From Clostridia bacterium (GTDB taxonomy: Bacteria; Bacillota; Clostridia; Lachnospirales; Bianqueaceae): a stretch of 22,105 nucleotides of DNA. The notes below the pieces were generated by a model that made no database searches, was not told where the DNA came from, and saw only the letters and a program-made list of their open reading frames with translations. Shown in pieces: positions 16,557-22,105 of this stretch (the first letter of the stretch is position 1; the number at the start of each line of letters is the position of its first letter). The stretch spans positions 1-22,105 of the forward strand of contig CAAFMN010000050.1 of assembly GCA_900764045.1 (NCBI GenBank), written 5' to 3'. The position numbers and the translations under genes were made by a program.

Positions 16557-17552
16557 TTATTCAAAAATGAAATCGGCGTGATCCGCAATATGATATGTCT
16601 CAAAATATCTGTTTTCCAGGGGGATCCATCGTGTCTGAAACGCATTTAACGCAGCAGTACCCTCGCGCGCCGCAATCCGTTTTAACTGTTCTTCCGGAGA
16701 GATCCTGAGAAATACAGAGAGATCCGCGGCCTTGTGTAATGCCGGATGCAGACTGTAAGAACCTTCGAGAATCAGTATATCCGCTGGGTCAATATGGCAA
16801 ATACGATGAGACCCGTCACTACACTGGAAGGCCGCATAGTCAAACGCGGTTCCCAGGTGAGGCAGTACCTCGGCCAGAATCCGTTCATAATGAATATTAC
16901 CACCTGGCTGGGCCAGACGTTCCGGGGTACGCATCTCAAAGGGTAAGAAGAAATCGTCCATATGGATGACAGAACAGGAAAAGAGTTCAGTCAGGAGAGA
17001 TGCCAATGTCGTTTTACCGGAGCCGCACATACCGTCAATGGCCAGAACCAGCGGCTTTGGGGCTCGGTAAAGCGCGTCCAGCAGGGGAAGAATCCGTGCG
17101 CAGTCGGCATCAATTACCCGGTAGGCCGGATGGTAATATGTACGGTATACTTCGCTATGATGAACCGAAGGCATTCCGGAAGCGATGTAAGCGTCAAGCT
17201 CCGGAGAAGGTTCCAGCACCTGAAGAGCTTCCCGCAGCGGTAGGGACGGATGCGGACGATTGGCGCAAAAGACAAAGATCTGATTGATCAGTTCTGGCAT
17301 GTAAGAACGCTTCAGCACTTCGGATAGATACAGGCGGACACGGCCGTTTCCGATATTTTCTATCCCTTCTGCCGCCGAAAAAGGCCCCTGAGTCAGCTCA
17401 GCCCTTAGATAAGAGAGAGAAGCATCCGGCGAAGCAATCATATGTCCGGCCCCCAGGACATGCTGGTAGATGAGTTTGATTTCATCTTGCAGAAGCATTT
17501 TGGGATACCTTGCGCGATGCTTTTGCAGAATTTCTTTCAGATCAGTGTTCAT
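16557..17552 (-). CDS. Two-domain protein with C-terminal uridine-kinase-like P-loop kinase
   Basis: The 331-residue protein has an N-terminal domain (about 1-160) I cannot name, with conserved-looking stretches LLQDEIKLIYQHVLGAGHMI, GNGRVRLYL and SEVYRTYYHPAYRVID. The C-terminal domain (165-331) is a P-loop kinase of the uridine kinase/phosphoribulokinase class: Walker A GMCGSGKTT at 174-182, the acidic pair MDDFFLP at 198-204, the LAQPGGNIHYERI segment that fits sugar- or nucleoside-binding in this class, and a Walker-B-like ILILEGSYSL at 259-268. It most likely phosphorylates a small hydroxyl-bearing metabolite. It starts at ATG 17552, overlapping the ECF S-component gene by 11 bases, so the two are coupled. 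An import-and-phosphorylate salvage role for a vitamin or nucleoside is a reasonable inference; the substrate is unknown. Confidence 0.82.
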   Translation of the reverse strand: MNTDLKEILQKHRARYPKMLLQDEIKLIYQHVLGAGHMIASPDASLSYLRAELTQGPFSAAEGIENIGNGRVRLYLSEVLKRSYMPELINQIFVFCANRPHPSLPLREALQVLEPSPELDAYIASGMPSVHHSEVYRTYYHPAYRVIDADCARILPLLDALYRAPKPLVLAIDGMCGSGKTTLASLLTELFSCSVIHMDDFFLPFEMRTPERLAQPGGNIHYERILAEVLPHLGTAFDYAAFQCSDGSHRICHIDPADILILEGSYSLHPALHKAADLSVFLRISPEEQLKRIAAREGTAALNAFQTRWIPLENRYFETYHIADHADFIFE

Positions 17553-18087
17553 TGGGCATTTTATGGGCTTTCTGCAGGGCGATGATGATCAGCGGGATCA
17601 GTACGATATGCAGGATCAATGCCGGTACGGCATTAATAAAGGCGCCAGCCATGAACATCTCTAGGGTGAAGACGGAACCGGTCAGAAGAGCCAGAATATA
17701 TTTGGCAATGCCCCACACGACTCTTCCCAGGAGCATGGCCAGAATCAACGAGATATAGACTCTTACTGTATCTCCCATCTTCCCTTTCAGAAGCTTATAG
17801 AAAAGACCGCTGAAAAGGCCATAAGCGGCAAGTTCGAAAGCCATCGGAAGGGCCACCGCAGGGAAGGGCGGCATGCTGAACAGGAGACTCCGCAGAAGAG
17901 GCGCGATAAATCCTACCAATAAAGCGTAAGGCCAGCCGCAGATAAATCCGCACAGGAGCACGGGAATGTGCATGGGAGAAATGGCGCTTCCAATTTGCGG
18001 GATTTGCCCCGTCAAAAAGGGAAGTACCAGGCAGAGCGCCAAAAATAATGCGGCCAGAATCCAGTTGACAAGTTGTTTGTGTTGCAT
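17542..18087 (-). CDS. ECF transporter S component (substrate unknown)
   Basis: This is a membrane substrate-capture subunit of an energy-coupling-factor vitamin importer, 181 residues, with about five to six hydrophobic helices. The pattern ISPMHIPVLLCGFICGWPYALLVGF (split across 36-60), then LLRSLLFSMPP and MAFELAAYGLFSGLFY, is typical of ECF S proteins. The shared EcfA/EcfT energising module is not in the window. I chose ATG 18087 because AAAGGAG lies eight bases upstream; a longer in-frame start at 18177 would place the attenuator hairpin and ribosome binding site inside the coding region. The gene is preceded by its own promoter and a structured leader, and overlaps the kinase gene downstream. 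Members of this group transport vitamins such as pyridoxine, thiamine precursors, pantothenate or queuosine precursors; none can be chosen here. Confidence 0.87.
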   Translation of the reverse strand: MQHKQLVNWILAALFLALCLVLPFLTGQIPQIGSAISPMHIPVLLCGFICGWPYALLVGFIAPLLRSLLFSMPPFPAVALPMAFELAAYGLFSGLFYKLLKGKMGDTVRVYISLILAMLLGRVVWGIAKYILALLTGSVFTLEMFMAGAFINAVPALILHIVLIPLIIIALQKAHKMPNEH

Positions 18088-18104
18088 AAAGAAACTCCTT
18101 TCAT

Positions 18105-18142
18105 AAAAATAAGACATAGACCCGCTGGGCGGGCTGTGTCTT
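18105..18142 (-). promoter_or_regulatory. Attenuator-like hairpin in the leader of the S-component gene
   Basis: On the minus strand 18142-18137 (AAGACA) pairs with 18116-18111 (TGTCTT), and CCCGC (18133-18129) with GCGGG (18125-18121). An AG/CT pair, one mismatch and one bulged base lie between. Five T follow (18109-18105), and the AAAGGAG ribosome binding site begins just after. This is the form of an intrinsic terminator placed directly before a gene, as in riboswitches and other attenuators. Confidence 0.6.
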
Positions 18143-18203
18143 AGAAGTTTGTATAGTGGAAAATGTCCTTGGGACAATCGTTACGGTTGGACCGAACAAA
18201 CCT

Positions 18204-18232
18204 ATTATAACATATTGTCCCGGAAAATGCAA
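18204..18232 (-). promoter_or_regulatory. Predicted promoter of the S-component/kinase operon
   Basis: On the minus strand TTGCAT (18232-18227), a 17-base spacer and perfect TATAAT (18209-18204) preceded by TGT. It begins four bases past the DUF3842 stop codon and would give a leader of roughly 110 bases. Confidence 0.8.
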
Positions 18233-18235
18233 TCT

Positions 18236-18643
18236 TTATTGAAGAAGTTGGCGGGCTCTCTGGATGGTCTGGCTCACAAGCTCTGACATGGTGCAGTTGG
18301 CAACACCGATGATTTCGTGGTTGCATCGGTTGACTGGGATCAGGAGCTGATGCGCGCGGCTTCGGCCTACATGATAGGCCATGCGGGGGGTGACCTCTCC
18401 GAGAAGTGAGTCCGCAGCCAGAATCCCGATGGGACCGATGATCAGATCGGCATCAGCGGCATTGACGCAGACTGCGTTTTCTCCTGTGGCGGCCAATACG
18501 GCGCCCGCCTTCAGCATGGCAGAGGTCGCCAGCGCGTTGGTGCCGACAGCGATCAGTTCATGGTCTGCGGTATAGGGCTTCAACCCTTCTATAATCTGGC
18601 GTCCCAAACGGCCGCCCTGTCCGTCAATTACAAGTATTTTCAT
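18236..18643 (-). CDS. DUF3842 family protein
   Basis: The 135-residue protein matches my recollection of the DUF3842 family of Clostridia, whose function is unknown. It begins with a Rossmann-like motif MKILVIDGQGGRLGRQI, suggesting nucleotide or cofactor binding, and continues with VGTNALATSAMLKAGA, ADLIIGPIGILAADSLLGEVTP (split over two strands) and a C-terminal segment with two cysteines in NRCNHEIIGVANCTMSEL. I use the ATG at 18643 because GGAGG lies eight bases upstream; an ATG 15 bases earlier has no such site. It has its own promoter at 18667-18695 and lies upstream of the ECF S-component gene, which also has its own promoter, so linkage of function is not implied. There are no membrane segments. 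Confidence 0.82.
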   Translation of the reverse strand: MKILVIDGQGGRLGRQIIEGLKPYTADHELIAVGTNALATSAMLKAGAVLAATGENAVCVNAADADLIIGPIGILAADSLLGEVTPRMAYHVGRSRAHQLLIPVNRCNHEIIGVANCTMSELVSQTIQRARQLLQ

Positions 18644-18666
18644 AATATGTCCCTCCATCTTGCCTA

Positions 18667-18695
18667 AGTATAGGGGATGGGAGAAGAAAAGTCAA
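18667..18695 (-). promoter_or_regulatory. Predicted sigma-A promoter of the DUF3842 gene
   Basis: On the minus strand TTGACT (18695-18690), a 17-base spacer and TATACT (18672-18667), 23 bases before the ATG. It is divergent from the queH promoter. Confidence 0.82.
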
Positions 18696-18717
18696 TATTG
18701 AATTCACAAAACGGCTC

Positions 18718-18746
18718 TTTACTTTTCCGAGTAATAACGGTATAAT
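18718..18746 (+). promoter_or_regulatory. Predicted sigma-A promoter of the queH operon
   Basis: TTTACT (18718-18723), a 17-base spacer and perfect TATAAT (18741-18746), 25 bases before the queH ATG. The short leader leaves no room for a preQ1-type riboswitch. Confidence 0.78.
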
Positions 18747-18771
18747 AAAAAGGAATTGGAGGGGAAGGGGT

Positions 18772-19335
18772 ATGAAAACATTATTACACACCTGCTGTGC
18801 CCCCTGTTCTATCGCGTGTGTAGATACGCTCAGAACAGAAGGGATTGAGCCGACGGCACTTTGGTATAACCCGAATATTCACCCGGCGACAGAGTATAAG
18901 ATGCGCAAGAACACGCTGGTTGAGTATGCAGGCAGTATCGGAATGCCGGTTATCATGAAGAACGAATACGGCTTGCGTCGGTTTATTGAAGGAGTCTATC
19001 CTGATTTTGACCACCGCTGCGGGTTTTGTTATGCCCTGCGGTTGGAAGAGGCGGCAGCAACGGCCAAGGAGCAGGGATTCGAGTCTTTTACGACTTCGCT
19101 CCTGATCAGTCCGTATCAGAATCATGAATTGCTCAAGCAGATCGGCGAGGAAATGGGCGAGAAGTATGGAGTTGTTTTCCTGTACCGGGATTTCCGACCG
19201 CGTTTTCGGGAGGGACAGGAGAGGGCAAGGGAGCTTGGCCTCTACATGCAGAAGTATTGCGGCTGTATTTTCAGTGAAGAAGATCGCTATATCAAGAAAA
19301 AGAAGAAAAAGGAGGGGAACGAAAATGCCAAATAA
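18772..19335 (+). CDS. queH: Epoxyqueuosine reductase QueH
   Basis: QueH reduces epoxyqueuosine in tRNA to queuosine, the last step of synthesis of this anticodon wobble modification, replacing the B12-dependent QueG in many Firmicutes. The 187-residue protein (formerly DUF208) has the conserved cysteine pattern for the iron-sulfur cluster and metal site: Cys8-Cys9 and Cys12 in LLHTCCAPCS, Cys83 and Cys86 in HRCGFCYALR, and Cys163/Cys165 in YCGCIFSEED. The C-terminus is lysine-rich (KKKKKKEGNENAK). The start follows GGAGGGG at the proper distance and the promoter at 18718-18746. The gene overlaps the following glycosyltransferase by 11 bases. Other queuosine genes are not in the window. Confidence 0.95.
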   Translation: MKTLLHTCCAPCSIACVDTLRTEGIEPTALWYNPNIHPATEYKMRKNTLVEYAGSIGMPVIMKNEYGLRRFIEGVYPDFDHRCGFCYALRLEEAAATAKEQGFESFTTSLLISPYQNHELLKQIGEEMGEKYGVVFLYRDFRPRFREGQERARELGLYMQKYCGCIFSEEDRYIKKKKKKEGNENAK

Positions 19336-20278
19336 TAACTGTCTGTATATTGTCGTTCCCTGTTATAAAGAAGAAGAGGTCCTGCCGGAGACCGCGAAAC
19401 GTCTGAAAGCCAAAATGAGTGAACTGATGGAGCAGGGCAAGATCAGTGCTGACAGCAAGGTGACATTTGTCAACGACGGTTCTACGGATCGAACCTGGGA
19501 GATTATCTGTTCGCTTCATGAAGCGGATAAGCTGTTTTGCGGAATCAATCTCTCACGCAACCGCGGACACCAGAATGCTCTTCTCGCAGGCCTTATGACC
19601 GTGCGTGATTATGCGGATATGGTGATCTCTATGGACGCGGATCTGCAGGATGACGTAAATGCCGTGGACCAAATGGTGGATCGGTATCTGGAAGGATATG
19701 ATATCGTTTACGGTGTCCGCTCCAGCCGTAAGACAGATACCTTTTTCAAACGCTTTACGGCGCAGAGCTACTATAAATTCATACGGATGATGGGTGCGGA
19801 TGTGGTGTACAACCATGCAGACTATCGTCTGATGAGCAAACGGGCGTTGGCTGGACTTTCAGAGTTCACAGAGGTCAATCTGTTTTTACGGGGAATCGTA
19901 CCGCAGATCGGCTTCAAATCTACCTGCGTAACGTATGAGCGGGCAGAACGCTTTGCGGGGGAATCCAAGTATCCACTCAAAAAGATGCTGACTCTGGCTT
20001 TTGAAGGGATTACATCCTTCAGTGTGAAACCCATTCGAATGGTTGCGCAGTTGGGGGCATTGATCGCCGTTTTAAGTGTGATTGGCCTGATCTGGAGTAT
20101 CGTCAGCAAGCTGACCGGCAATTCCGTGGATGGATGGAGCTCTCTCATGGCCTCAATTTGGCTGATGGGCGGCCTGCAGATTTTCTGTATAGGTATGATC
20201 GGCGAATATGTTGGCAAGATCTATATGGAAACGAAACATCGTCCGCGCTATATTATCGAACAGTTTTTGCATGACTAA
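19325..20278 (+). CDS. GtrB/DPM1-like family 2 glycosyltransferase with two membrane helices
   Basis: This 317-residue protein transfers a sugar from a nucleotide donor to a polyprenyl phosphate at the inner face of the membrane, like GtrB/Dpm1-type enzymes. The GT-A catalytic domain (1-235) shows YIVVPCYKEEEVLPE at the start, FVNDGSTDRT (48-57) and the metal-binding MDADLQDD (103-110). The membrane-proximal loop GESKYPLKKML (212-222) is typical. Two transmembrane helices follow at about 239-260 and 274-297. I chose ATG 19325 because AGGAGGGG lies upstream and the domain starts there; a longer in-frame start inside queH would add unrelated residues. Acceptor and sugar are unknown; glucose for wall or teichoic acid decoration is typical of relatives. 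It sits between queH and an oxidoreductase without obvious functional link. Confidence 0.93.
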   Translation: MPNNNCLYIVVPCYKEEEVLPETAKRLKAKMSELMEQGKISADSKVTFVNDGSTDRTWEIICSLHEADKLFCGINLSRNRGHQNALLAGLMTVRDYADMVISMDADLQDDVNAVDQMVDRYLEGYDIVYGVRSSRKTDTFFKRFTAQSYYKFIRMMGADVVYNHADYRLMSKRALAGLSEFTEVNLFLRGIVPQIGFKSTCVTYERAERFAGESKYPLKKMLTLAFEGITSFSVKPIRMVAQLGALIAVLSVIGLIWSIVSKLTGNSVDGWSSLMASIWLMGGLQIFCIGMIGEYVGKIYMETKHRPRYIIEQFLHD

Positions 20279-20304
20279 TTACACTATATAGGAGGGTTAC
20301 GGTT

Positions 20305-21894
20305 ATGAAACTGTGTTATGAAACGCTGCGTACAGAGAAAAAAGCATGGGAGGAGGCTGGCGTCAGGCTTCCCGCGTATAATGTGCAGGAGACAGCCGTT
20401 CGTACCTGGGAACATCCGCGTTGGATTCATTTTGGAGCGGGCAATATTTTCCGGGCTTATATGGCCAAGCTTCAGCAGAGACTCTTGGAAGCCGGAGAGA
20501 CCGATACCGGAATTATTGCGGCGGAAGCGTTCGACGGGGAGCTCATCGATAAGCTCTATATTCCGTATAACAATCTGACGCTCTTGGTAACGCTGTATGG
20601 GGACGCACATCTGGAAAAAGAGGTCATTGCGTCAATTGCGGCCGGAATCAAGGCGGGGCCGGACAATGCTGAGCTGAAGCGAATGATGAGGGATCCGCTG
20701 CTGCAGATGATCAGCATGACGATTACAGAGAAGGGATATGCCCTGACAGACCTGGCGGGAGAGTTCTTCCCGGCGGTGAGGGCGGATATAGAGAATGGAC
20801 CGGCAAAGGCTGTTACGATGATGGGCCTGATTACGGCGCTCCTGTATCATCGTTATCAGAATGGCGCGGCGCCCATTGCGGTTGTCAGCATGGATAACTG
20901 TTCGCATAACGGAGAAAAACTATACAATTCTGTAATAACGATTGCGCATCAGTGGTATGACCGTGCGTTGGTAGATCAGGATTTCCTGACCTATCTTCAG
21001 GATCCGTCCCAGGTATCCTTCCCATGGTCCATGATCGATAAGATCACCCCGCGTCCCTCGGAGACAATTGAGCAGGAGTTGGAACGCTGCGGCATCGAGG
21101 GGATGCATCCGATTACGACCGCAAAGCACACCTATGCGGCGGCTTTTGTAAACGCGGAAGCGCCGGAGTATCTGGTGATTGAGGACAGCTTCCCGAATGG
21201 CAGACCGCCTTTGGAAAAAGTAGGAGTTTATTTTACGGACCGTGATACGGTCAACAATACCGAGCGCATGAAGGTGACAACCTGCCTGAATCCTCTGCAT
21301 ACGGCGCTGGCGGTTTACGGCTGCCTTCTGGGGTATCCTACCATCGCTTCGGAGATGAAGGATGCTTCCCTGGTTCGTTTGATCCGCGGCATCGGAGAGA
21401 AGGAGGGAATGCCGGTTGTTGTGCATCCGGGGATTCTGGATCCGAAGGATTTCCTGTATGAAGTATTGGAGGAGCGGTTGCCCAATCCCTTCATGCCGGA
21501 TACTCCGCAGCGTATAGCAACGGATACTTCGCAGAAGATACCGGTTCGATATGGCGAGACGATCAAGGCGTACCTGCCGGATGTCTCCGGACTTCATTAT
21601 ATTCCGCTGGCGATTGCCGGATGGTGCCGATATCTTTTGGGTGTAGACGATCAGCTGGCGAATATGCCCCTGAGCCCCGATCCCATGATGGAGCCGCTCC
21701 AGAAGATTCTGGCAGATGTTCACGTGGGACAGCCGGAAAGCTATCATGGCCAATTGCGGGAGATTCTGGCCAATCCAGTGATTTTTGGAACGGATCTCAC
21801 TCAAACCGTATTGGCGGAACGGATCGAAGGATTTTTTGTCCGGATGCTGGAAGGAGCGGGAGCCGTACGAAAGGTTCTGGAACAGGAAACGTGA
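20305..21894 (+). CDS. Mannitol dehydrogenase family oxidoreductase (fructuronate reductase-like)
   Basis: This is an NAD(P)-dependent long-chain sugar/polyol dehydrogenase of 529 residues, the size of mannitol dehydrogenase, UxuB and related enzymes (about 480-540). The N-terminal Rossmann domain has the characteristic HFGAGNIFRAYM (42-53). The catalytic region has KITPRPSE (246-253) and RMKVTTCLNPLHTALAVYG (321-339), with Lys323, Asn329 and His332 in the place of the family's catalytic Lys/Asn/His, though the Lys-Asn spacing is one residue longer than in mannitol dehydrogenase. In Firmicutes such proteins mostly act in hexuronate breakdown (D-mannonate/D-fructuronate), but no other uronate gene is nearby, so the substrate is open. 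GGAGGG lies eight bases before the ATG, and the 26-base gap after the glycosyltransferase has no terminator. An insertion sequence lies just downstream. Confidence 0.92.
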   Translation: MKLCYETLRTEKKAWEEAGVRLPAYNVQETAVRTWEHPRWIHFGAGNIFRAYMAKLQQRLLEAGETDTGIIAAEAFDGELIDKLYIPYNNLTLLVTLYGDAHLEKEVIASIAAGIKAGPDNAELKRMMRDPLLQMISMTITEKGYALTDLAGEFFPAVRADIENGPAKAVTMMGLITALLYHRYQNGAAPIAVVSMDNCSHNGEKLYNSVITIAHQWYDRALVDQDFLTYLQDPSQVSFPWSMIDKITPRPSETIEQELERCGIEGMHPITTAKHTYAAAFVNAEAPEYLVIEDSFPNGRPPLEKVGVYFTDRDTVNNTERMKVTTCLNPLHTALAVYGCLLGYPTIASEMKDASLVRLIRGIGEKEGMPVVVHPGILDPKDFLYEVLEERLPNPFMPDTPQRIATDTSQKIPVRYGETIKAYLPDVSGLHYIPLAIAGWCRYLLGVDDQLANMPLSPDPMMEPLQKILADVHVGQPESYHGQLREILANPVIFGTDLTQTVLAERIEGFFVRMLEGAGAVRKVLEQET

Positions 21895-21900
21895 TCCATC

Positions 21901-21917
21901 AAAAAAAGCTGCGGTCC
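21901..21917 (+). terminator. Left half of a terminator apparently split by the insertion sequence
   Basis: Seven A followed by GCTGCGGTCC is the typical 5' half of a bidirectional terminator, placed seven bases after the oxidoreductase stop codon. No complementary GGACCGCAGC follows before the insertion sequence begins, so the right arm may lie beyond the element outside the window. Confidence 0.5.
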
Positions 21918-21921
21918 ATAA

Positions 21922-22105
21922 TGATATGTACCCAGTTTTCTGGACACCGTTATTTTAATTGAACAATTAGTTTCACATCATGGATGCTTCCCGGAATTTT
22001 ACGGGAGGCATCCATTTTGTTTTGGCTTGAATCCTTCTGTTGTTGTAGTAATCAATATAGTCAGCAATCGCTTTCGAGAAGATTTCAAAAGAGGTATATT
22101 CCTTC
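21922..22105 (-). mobile_element. IS3-family insertion sequence, 3' end (continues past the window)
   Basis: The transposase tail on the minus strand ends about 46 bases before a likely element end with TGTACCCAGTTTTCTGGACA at 21927-21946. IS3-family ends begin with TG and are imperfect inverted repeats, so the true border is at about 21922-21927. The opposite end and the target duplication are not visible. Confidence 0.75.
21973..22105 (-). CDS. IS3-family transposase OrfB, C-terminal 43 residues (partial)
   Basis: Read on the minus strand, the frame from the right edge gives KEYTSFEIFSKAIADYID, then YYNNRRIQAKTKWMPPVKF and REASMM before a TGA stop at 21975-21973. The block Y-I-D-Y-Y-N-x-x-R-x-Q-x-K-x-x-x-P-x-x-F-R is the characteristic end of IS3/IS150-type DDE transposases, just after the catalytic domain. 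The rest, including the DDE residues and OrfA, lies beyond the window, so intactness cannot be judged. Confidence 0.88.
   Translation of the reverse strand, partial: KEYTSFEIFSKAIADYIDYYNNRRIQAKTKWMPPVKFREASMM

Noticed and set aside
18088..18177. A longer S-component start 30 codons upstream
   Set aside because: It lacks a ribosome binding site and would put the leader hairpin and the AAAGGAG site inside the coding sequence.
18172..18203. An 8-bp closing stem (AGGTTTGT with ACAAACTT) that would make the leader a three-way-junction riboswitch
   Set aside because: Its 5' strand lies directly after the -10 box, mostly before the expected transcription start, so it would not be in the RNA unless initiation is unusually close.
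18747..18771. preQ1 riboswitch ahead of queH
   Set aside because: Only about 20 transcribed bases separate the predicted start from the ATG, too few for any known preQ1 class.

Overview
The window looks like the chromosome of a Gram-positive anaerobe of the Firmicutes, most likely a gut Clostridia / Lachnospiraceae-type species. The grounds are moderate GC content, strong GGAGG-type ribosome binding sites, sigma-A promoters close to TTGACA-17-TATAAT, an ECF-type vitamin transporter subunit, QueH, DUF3842, DegV, and an integrative-element serine recombinase of the kind common in gut Clostridia. No tRNA, rRNA, CRISPR array or recognisable phage-defence locus was seen.

Layout. Positions 1-1006 hold the 3' end of a large serine recombinase, probably the edge of an integrated mobile element, closed by a perfect hairpin. 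Positions 1118-3523 hold a polar amino acid (probably cystine) ABC importer operon: permease, ATPase, lipoprotein receptor. It converges through a shared bidirectional terminator on prfC (release factor 3, minus strand, TTG start). Divergent from prfC is a deoxyribonucleoside catabolic operon, deoC-deoB-pdp (5281-8418), whose genes overlap by a few bases. A strong promoter whose -35 box covers the pdp stop codon then drives a six-helix membrane protein of unknown function and a DegV fatty-acid-binding protein. After a weak attenuator-like hairpin come trkA-trkH (potassium uptake), a GH127 beta-L-arabinofuranosidase-type hydrolase and a small bacterial PH-domain protein, all tightly packed (10268-15556).

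The middle, 15557-16556, is decayed or accessory DNA. It contains a hairpin that covers a ribosome binding site, a frameshifted gene resembling nuclease-fold proteins, and a roughly 75-bp-period array of palindromic repeats. To its right on the minus strand are DUF3842, an ECF transporter S component and a two-domain P-loop kinase. The last two overlap and are preceded by a promoter and a leader with an attenuator-like hairpin, the most interesting regulatory element here. On the plus strand follow queH (queuosine synthesis), a GtrB-like glycosyltransferase and a mannitol-dehydrogenase-family oxidoreductase in one probable operon.

The right edge is the 3' end of an IS3-family insertion sequence that appears to have landed inside the terminator hairpin of that operon. 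Most of the window is ordinary housekeeping and catabolism. The best candidates for something undescribed are the S-component/kinase pair with its leader (17542-18232) and the palindromic repeat array (16310-16537).
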